64,000 nucleotides of DNA. Source: an uncultured Lachnospiraceae bacterium (lineage in GTDB: Bacteria; Bacillota; Clostridia; Lachnospirales; Lachnospiraceae). A program made the translations under genes and the position numbers. The stretch is taken from assembly GCA_947177165.1 (NCBI GenBank), contig CAMWTP010000018.1:23614-87613 (forward strand), written 5' to 3'. Positions 60,275 through 64,000 of the stretch are shown in pieces. The notes beneath the pieces were generated by a model that did no database searches, was not told the DNA's origin, and saw only the letters and a program-made list of their open reading frames with translations. How positions within the stretch are numbered: position 1 is the stretch's first letter; each line of letters opens with the position of its first letter.

Positions 60275-61285
60275 TCATACTTTTGTCGCCAATTCCATAA
60301 CCCGTTTTCTCAAATTTTTAATTTTATATTGATCTTCCTGAAAATATGCTTTGTTTTCATTAAGAGGGATTACATGTTCATTTCCTCCAAACAGACAATT
60401 TCTACACAATGTACCTGCTAAATCTTTCGCCAGATATTTTTTCCTAAAGGCAACAAATTCGTTGCTGTTCCATGCCGACTCAATATCCATCACATTCAAA
60501 TCCGCCACAACTGCCAAATTTTCAAAATCCTGACAACATATATTAACGTATCCCTCAGCAGAAACGTATACATTATGAAACAACTGAGAACAGGGGTACT
60601 GGTATGAATACTCGTCATTTCCTACAAAAAGCTTCTCATCAATCTCACTAATACTGCCTCCCCTGTTATTTGCATTCATTACAACAAAATCATCTGTATA
60701 TGCGCTAATCCTTTCTCTCAAACTCTCTACCTCATGTAAAGTTGGCTTAATAGCAACATAAGAAACATATAACTTACAGTTTATCTGCTTTTCATCCCTT
60801 ATTTTTGACAAGCATATCATGTTCTCGATAACCCGCTCATACCCATCAACGCCATGAACCAGCTTATAATTCTCCACGCTTCCCGAGTTGATCGAAAATT
60901 TGATGCTGTCTACTCCAGCGGATAAAATACGTTCTCCTCTTTCCTTATCCATCAGGTAACCATTCGTATTAAAAAAAATATATTCGTACCCTATCTGCTT
61001 CGCCTGCCGGATATACTTTTCTAAATTACGATTCAGCAATGGCTCGCCTGTTGACGAAAGGCAAATTTCTCTCGCACCCGCCTTATATGCATCCTCAATA
61101 ATCCTCACACAAAGTTTATCATCTATATTGCCAACTTTTCCTGTATATTTAGACTGCGGACAAAATACACAAGAATAATTACATACATTACATATATCAA
61201 TCTTAATAATTCTAGGAAATGGCGGCGCAATCATAATTTGGCTGTTTTCTCGTTGCTTTGCCAAATATTTATCTTTAAAATTCAT
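60275..61285 (-). CDS. Radical SAM / SPASM protein
   Basis: A 336-residue enzyme. The cluster-binding motif CNYSCVFC (CxxxCxxC) is at about residues 37-44, followed by EICLSSTGEPLLNRN. The SPASM-like end has YPCSQLFHNVYVSAEGYVNI with CCQDF and later CRNCLFGG. It generates a 5'-deoxyadenosyl radical; the substrate is unknown. A sugar or an aldehyde precursor is possible from context. ATG 61285 has AAAGG 7 bases upstream; a longer frame lacks a site. Confidence 0.88.
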   Translation of the reverse strand: MNFKDKYLAKQRENSQIMIAPPFPRIIKIDICNVCNYSCVFCPQSKYTGKVGNIDDKLCVRIIEDAYKAGAREICLSSTGEPLLNRNLEKYIRQAKQIGYEYIFFNTNGYLMDKERGERILSAGVDSIKFSINSGSVENYKLVHGVDGYERVIENMICLSKIRDEKQINCKLYVSYVAIKPTLHEVESLRERISAYTDDFVVMNANNRGGSISEIDEKLFVGNDEYSYQYPCSQLFHNVYVSAEGYVNICCQDFENLAVVADLNVMDIESAWNSNEFVAFRKKYLAKDLAGTLCRNCLFGGNEHVIPLNENKAYFQEDQYKIKNLRKRVMELATKV

Positions 61286-61310
61286 TTTTCTACCTTTCAT
61301 ATATATGTTT

Positions 61311-61946
61311 TTATAACAATTTTTCCGCCAGCTCAAAATCTGCCAGCGTATTGATATCCACAGCCTCTCGATAACCTACTTCTTTGATATATGGCCGAAT
61401 CCCTACACGCATTCTATATTGTTCAAAAACTTCTTTTCTGAACACATAGACGCCACTCGTTTCTCTATAAACCACATCCAAATCCTGACTTCTTGGAATA
61501 TTTGAAGCATCAAAATTCCATGCCTGTCCGTCTTTCCAAAGAAAATCCTGTATTTTAACTGCTGTAAACGCCGAATCATAACTATCATTCAACACCTTTT
61601 CGATGCATTCAACAATCGTTCCACTTTGTGAAAATGGGGCAGTAGCATGTGCATACACATAAATATCTGCCTCAACTACTTTGCTAAATTCTTCAAATAT
61701 CTGTGTAAAATTAGCCGTATTTTCATCCAAAAAAGCTGGTCGCTGTAAATATGAAATCCCCTTTTCGAGATAGGGACATACTGCATCGTTACTACAATAC
61801 ACATATCTCTCATCAATTTCAGGCACTTGCAATAATGCTTCCTGAATATAAAACAGTAATGATTTATTTCCTAAAAGTTTTATGTTTTTATCCGGCAGTC
61901 TTTCATTTTTCAATTTTATTGGAATAACAGATACTATCTTTCCCAT
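61311..61946 (-). CDS. Acylneuraminate cytidylyltransferase-like (CMP-sugar synthetase)
   Basis: A 211-residue nucleotidyltransferase. VSVIPIKLKNERLPDKNIKL (about 4-23) is the CTP-binding segment, EAVDINTLADFELAEKLL the C-terminal metal end, and YAHATAPFSQSGTI the base-binding stretch of the NeuA/KdsB family. It activates a 2-keto-deoxy sugar with CMP. ATG 61946 has AAGGA 8 bases upstream. It lies directly after a GT2 gene and before the radical SAM gene. Confidence 0.87.
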   Translation of the reverse strand: MGKIVSVIPIKLKNERLPDKNIKLLGNKSLLFYIQEALLQVPEIDERYVYCSNDAVCPYLEKGISYLQRPAFLDENTANFTQIFEEFSKVVEADIYVYAHATAPFSQSGTIVECIEKVLNDSYDSAFTAVKIQDFLWKDGQAWNFDASNIPRSQDLDVVYRETSGVYVFRKEVFEQYRMRVGIRPYIKEVGYREAVDINTLADFELAEKLL

Positions 61947-61981
61947 AATTTCTATCCTTCTATCGTTTAATATCCACAATC

Positions 61982-62896
61982 CTAGCAATTCCTAACCATG
62001 TCAATTAGTCCTGTTTGAATTATATACTTTACCATTGGATTACTTATTTTTTTTCTGTCTATTTGACTATATAAGTTATGTGCAAATTTACGATAATTCT
62101 CTATATATTTATGAATACTTTGATTAATTTCATCCCCATAATATCCATGCTCATTCCAAAAAATCAACATCTCAAAATATGCAACCAACAATCCTTCCAA
62201 CCTTTGTTCAATATTATCGCTTCTCATTGTTGAACCATTTCTTTCGACATAATAGTAATATGTATTGTTCAAACACCCTGCTTTTGAACTTAAAATGATA
62301 GATTTAAAAACAAATGGTATATCCTCATGTAAAATTCCATTTTTGAACCTTATACAATTTTCTTTCAAAACACTAGTTCTATAAAGAATAGCCCAAATAC
62401 TCCCAAACATATCCTGATGTTGAACCATATGATGAAATAATAGCACTCCTGTCTCATCTTGATATATTACTTTACGGAATCTTCTTAAGGGTACCGCTTG
62501 TGTTCCCTCGTCTTCTCGAATAATTTCCGTATCACACAATAGCAAATCCAACTTTCTATTTATCGCAGCAGCATACATCTCTTCAATCATTTTGTCTTCA
62601 ATATAATCATCCGCGTCAACAAAAAGAATAAATTCTCCCTGCGCATTATCTAAACCAATATTTCTACTATATGCCTGTCCTTGGTTTATTTCATTTTTGT
62701 ATATATGAAGTCTCTTATCTTTTCTACCAAAACGTTCTAATTTACTCAGAGAATCATCTGTAGAACAGTCATCTATACAAATGATTTCAATATTTTTTTC
62801 TGTTTGTTGCAATACGGACTTAAGACACCTGTCTAAATAATTTTCCGCGTTGTAAACCGGTATTATAACGGAAACCTTTATTGGTTTATTTTCCAT
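61982..62896 (-). CDS. GT2 glycosyltransferase
   Basis: A 304-residue family-2 glycosyltransferase: VSVIIPVYNAENYLDRCLKS, IEIICIDDCSTDDSL, GQAYSRNIGLDNAQG and LFVDADDYIEDKM with the metal Asp residues. The C-terminal helical region has no shared Rossmann module. The ribosome site is weak (AAGAAAA). The nucleotide sugar cannot be told. Confidence 0.9.
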   Translation of the reverse strand: MENKPIKVSVIIPVYNAENYLDRCLKSVLQQTEKNIEIICIDDCSTDDSLSKLERFGRKDKRLHIYKNEINQGQAYSRNIGLDNAQGEFILFVDADDYIEDKMIEEMYAAAINRKLDLLLCDTEIIREDEGTQAVPLRRFRKVIYQDETGVLLFHHMVQHQDMFGSIWAILYRTSVLKENCIRFKNGILHEDIPFVFKSIILSSKAGCLNNTYYYYVERNGSTMRSDNIEQRLEGLLVAYFEMLIFWNEHGYYGDEINQSIHKYIENYRKFAHNLYSQIDRKKISNPMVKYIIQTGLIDMVRNC

Positions 62897-62965
62897 TTTT
62901 TCTTGTATGATGCTTATATGTACGAAACATCACAACTTCCTTTCGTTTTAATATCTTGCTTCAAT

Positions 62966-64000
62966 CTAAAACCACAACTTCGATAAATCCTTATCCAATA
63001 GCTTCTCTAAATTCCTTACACTGTCATAATAACATTTTTCTGTATTCCGTCTCTGCTCCGGAAGAATTTTTATATTATACAGTTTTTTTACACAGTTTTC
63101 TTTCATTTGCAAACGCATACGGGTTTCATACATTTCGTCAAATTGCTTGCCATAATTCTTAACCTTTCTAAGTTCTTGATTCAAATTAGCCTTCTGTCTT
63201 GCGAATCTATAGCTTTCGATATCGGCCATTACATATTTTCCTTCATTTTCATGTGGCAATTCATCTACATCATATTTATTTGCGCTTCCAATAAATTTCA
63301 GAATGTCATTCATGCCAGCCCTCGGATTCCTTAATAATTCTTCCAAAAATACTATCTTTATCTGTTCATTCGTATACAAGTCCATAAACTCTTTAATCCA
63401 ATGCACATAATTGAAAGTATCCTGTTTTAATGCCATACGGTACTTTATATATTCGTCAAACATCCCAACAGAAAATATACCATTATATTTTTTAAATGCC
63501 TTCTCAAAAAAATCTTCGTCGCTTCCATTTCTACAAATCATCATAAAATTTGAAAACACAGCATTTACAGGATTTCTCAACAGAAATATTATTCTTATAT
63601 CTCCCCCAAAAGTATTATATACCTGCTGTACATATGCAATATATCCAGTTTCCACCATTCCCACAATCTGACCTTCCCTAACATCATTAAAATATACCTC
63701 CTCTAAAATCTTAAATGGATTCTCGACACTATCACACCACTCAAAATACATATTTTCCTTTTTGTCTGACAAATATATATCGCTAAATTGTCTCAACGCA
63801 TTATACAAGGAAGTCGTACCACATTTGGGAAATCCCGCTACCAGAAAGTCTATTTCCCCCTTCCAGTCCACTCTTTTCCTCCTGTCTTGCATGCTATTTA
63901 TTAAATTCCATGTTACACAAGAATACCCTGCCCCCGAATAATAATCTTCCACCATGTCCCTTACGTCCTCCAGATAGCGATTAGATACCGCTATTAAAAT
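62966..64000 (-). CDS. PAPS-dependent sulfotransferase, partial at right edge
   Basis: The frame is open to the window edge (344 residues visible). The sulfotransferase part has LVAGFPKCGTTSLYNAL (PAPS loop) and IIFLLRNPVNAVFSNF (3'-phosphate site), and ends DKDLSKLWF. Residues before it (ILIAVSNRYLEDV) align with the end of the Rossmann-like domain of the other sulfotransferase (VLIAASAIYQDEI). The ATG at 63955 is therefore probably internal and the gene begins beyond the window. Confidence 0.9.
   Translation of the reverse strand: MLIAVSNRYLEDVRDMVEDYYSGAGYSCVTWNLINSMQDRRKRVDWKGEIDFLVAGFPKCGTTSLYNALRQFSDIYLSDKKENMYFEWCDSVENPFKILEEVYFNDVREGQIVGMVETGYIAYVQQVYNTFGGDIRIIFLLRNPVNAVFSNFMMICRNGSDEDFFEKAFKKYNGIFSVGMFDEYIKYRMALKQDTFNYVHWIKEFMDLYTNEQIKIVFLEELLRNPRAGMNDILKFIGSANKYDVDELPHENEGKYVMADIESYRFARQKANLNQELRKVKNYGKQFDEMYETRMRLQMKENCVKKLYNIKILPEQRRNTEKCYYDSVRNLEKLLDKDLSKLWF

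Overview
The window looks like a chromosomal accessory region of a Gram-positive Clostridia bacterium, probably Lachnospiraceae. This is inferred from strong GGAGG-type ribosome sites, tightly packed genes, lipoprotein and membrane signals of Firmicute type and the families present; no rRNA or housekeeping marker confirms it. Almost everything is on the minus strand. No gene-free stretch exceeds about 190 bases. The right half is visibly more AT-rich than the left half. REGION 1 (1-25937, minus strand): an extracellular-type contractile injection system (eCIS, phage-tail-like). Read in transcription order it begins with a large conserved eCIS protein, a membrane-anchored pseudokinase-like protein, a propeller/HAMP/cyclase-like membrane protein, a MORN-repeat membrane protein, a secreted TolC-like coiled-coil protein and a membrane-anchored coiled-coil protein. 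It continues with the PAAR-like tip (DUF4280), sheath, tube, two small proteins placed like phage tail-assembly chaperones, a second tube protein, a 976-residue helical protein (tape-measure candidate), two Afp7-like proteins, a hub split into gpD-like and gp5-like genes, gp25, and two baseplate J/wedge proteins. The last of these runs off the left edge. REGION 2 (26090-29893): a short plus-strand operon (HATPase-only membrane protein, SH3-domain protein, Afp15-like AAA+ ATPase) diverges from the eCIS operon, with convincing promoters on both strands between them. It converges, with overlapping stop codons, on a stand-alone DUF4157 zincin-like protein, the usual eCIS cargo marker. REGION 3 (29981-37589, minus): a sulfate uptake and activation operon in the order cysQ, sulfate-binding lipoprotein, cysT, cysD, cysNC, cysW, cysA. 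It has its own TTGACA promoter just downstream of a strong terminator. It makes PAPS and removes PAP, but no APS/PAPS reductase or sulfite reductase is present in the window. REGION 4 (37782-64000 and beyond, minus): a long glycan-biosynthesis operon with several GT families (GT2, GT32-like, GT4, DUF4422, DUF616), three rhamnan-synthesis-F-like proteins, four methyltransferases, an acetyltransferase, an alpha/beta hydrolase and two sulfotransferases. It also encodes an aldolase, a radical SAM protein and a CMP-sugar synthetase. Most of these proteins carry the same extra Rossmann-like domain with a Y-G-x-G-x-x-G-like turn, at either end of the protein or alone. Regions 3 and 4 fit together as a pathway for a sulfated, methylated surface glycan or glycoprotein: sulfate import, PAPS synthesis, PAP clearance and sulfotransferases. 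The most notable new possibilities are a candidate programmed -1 frameshift in the eCIS chaperone-position genes, the envelope/sensory gene set inside the eCIS operon, the repeated Rossmann module across the glycan enzymes, and the sulfation pathway.
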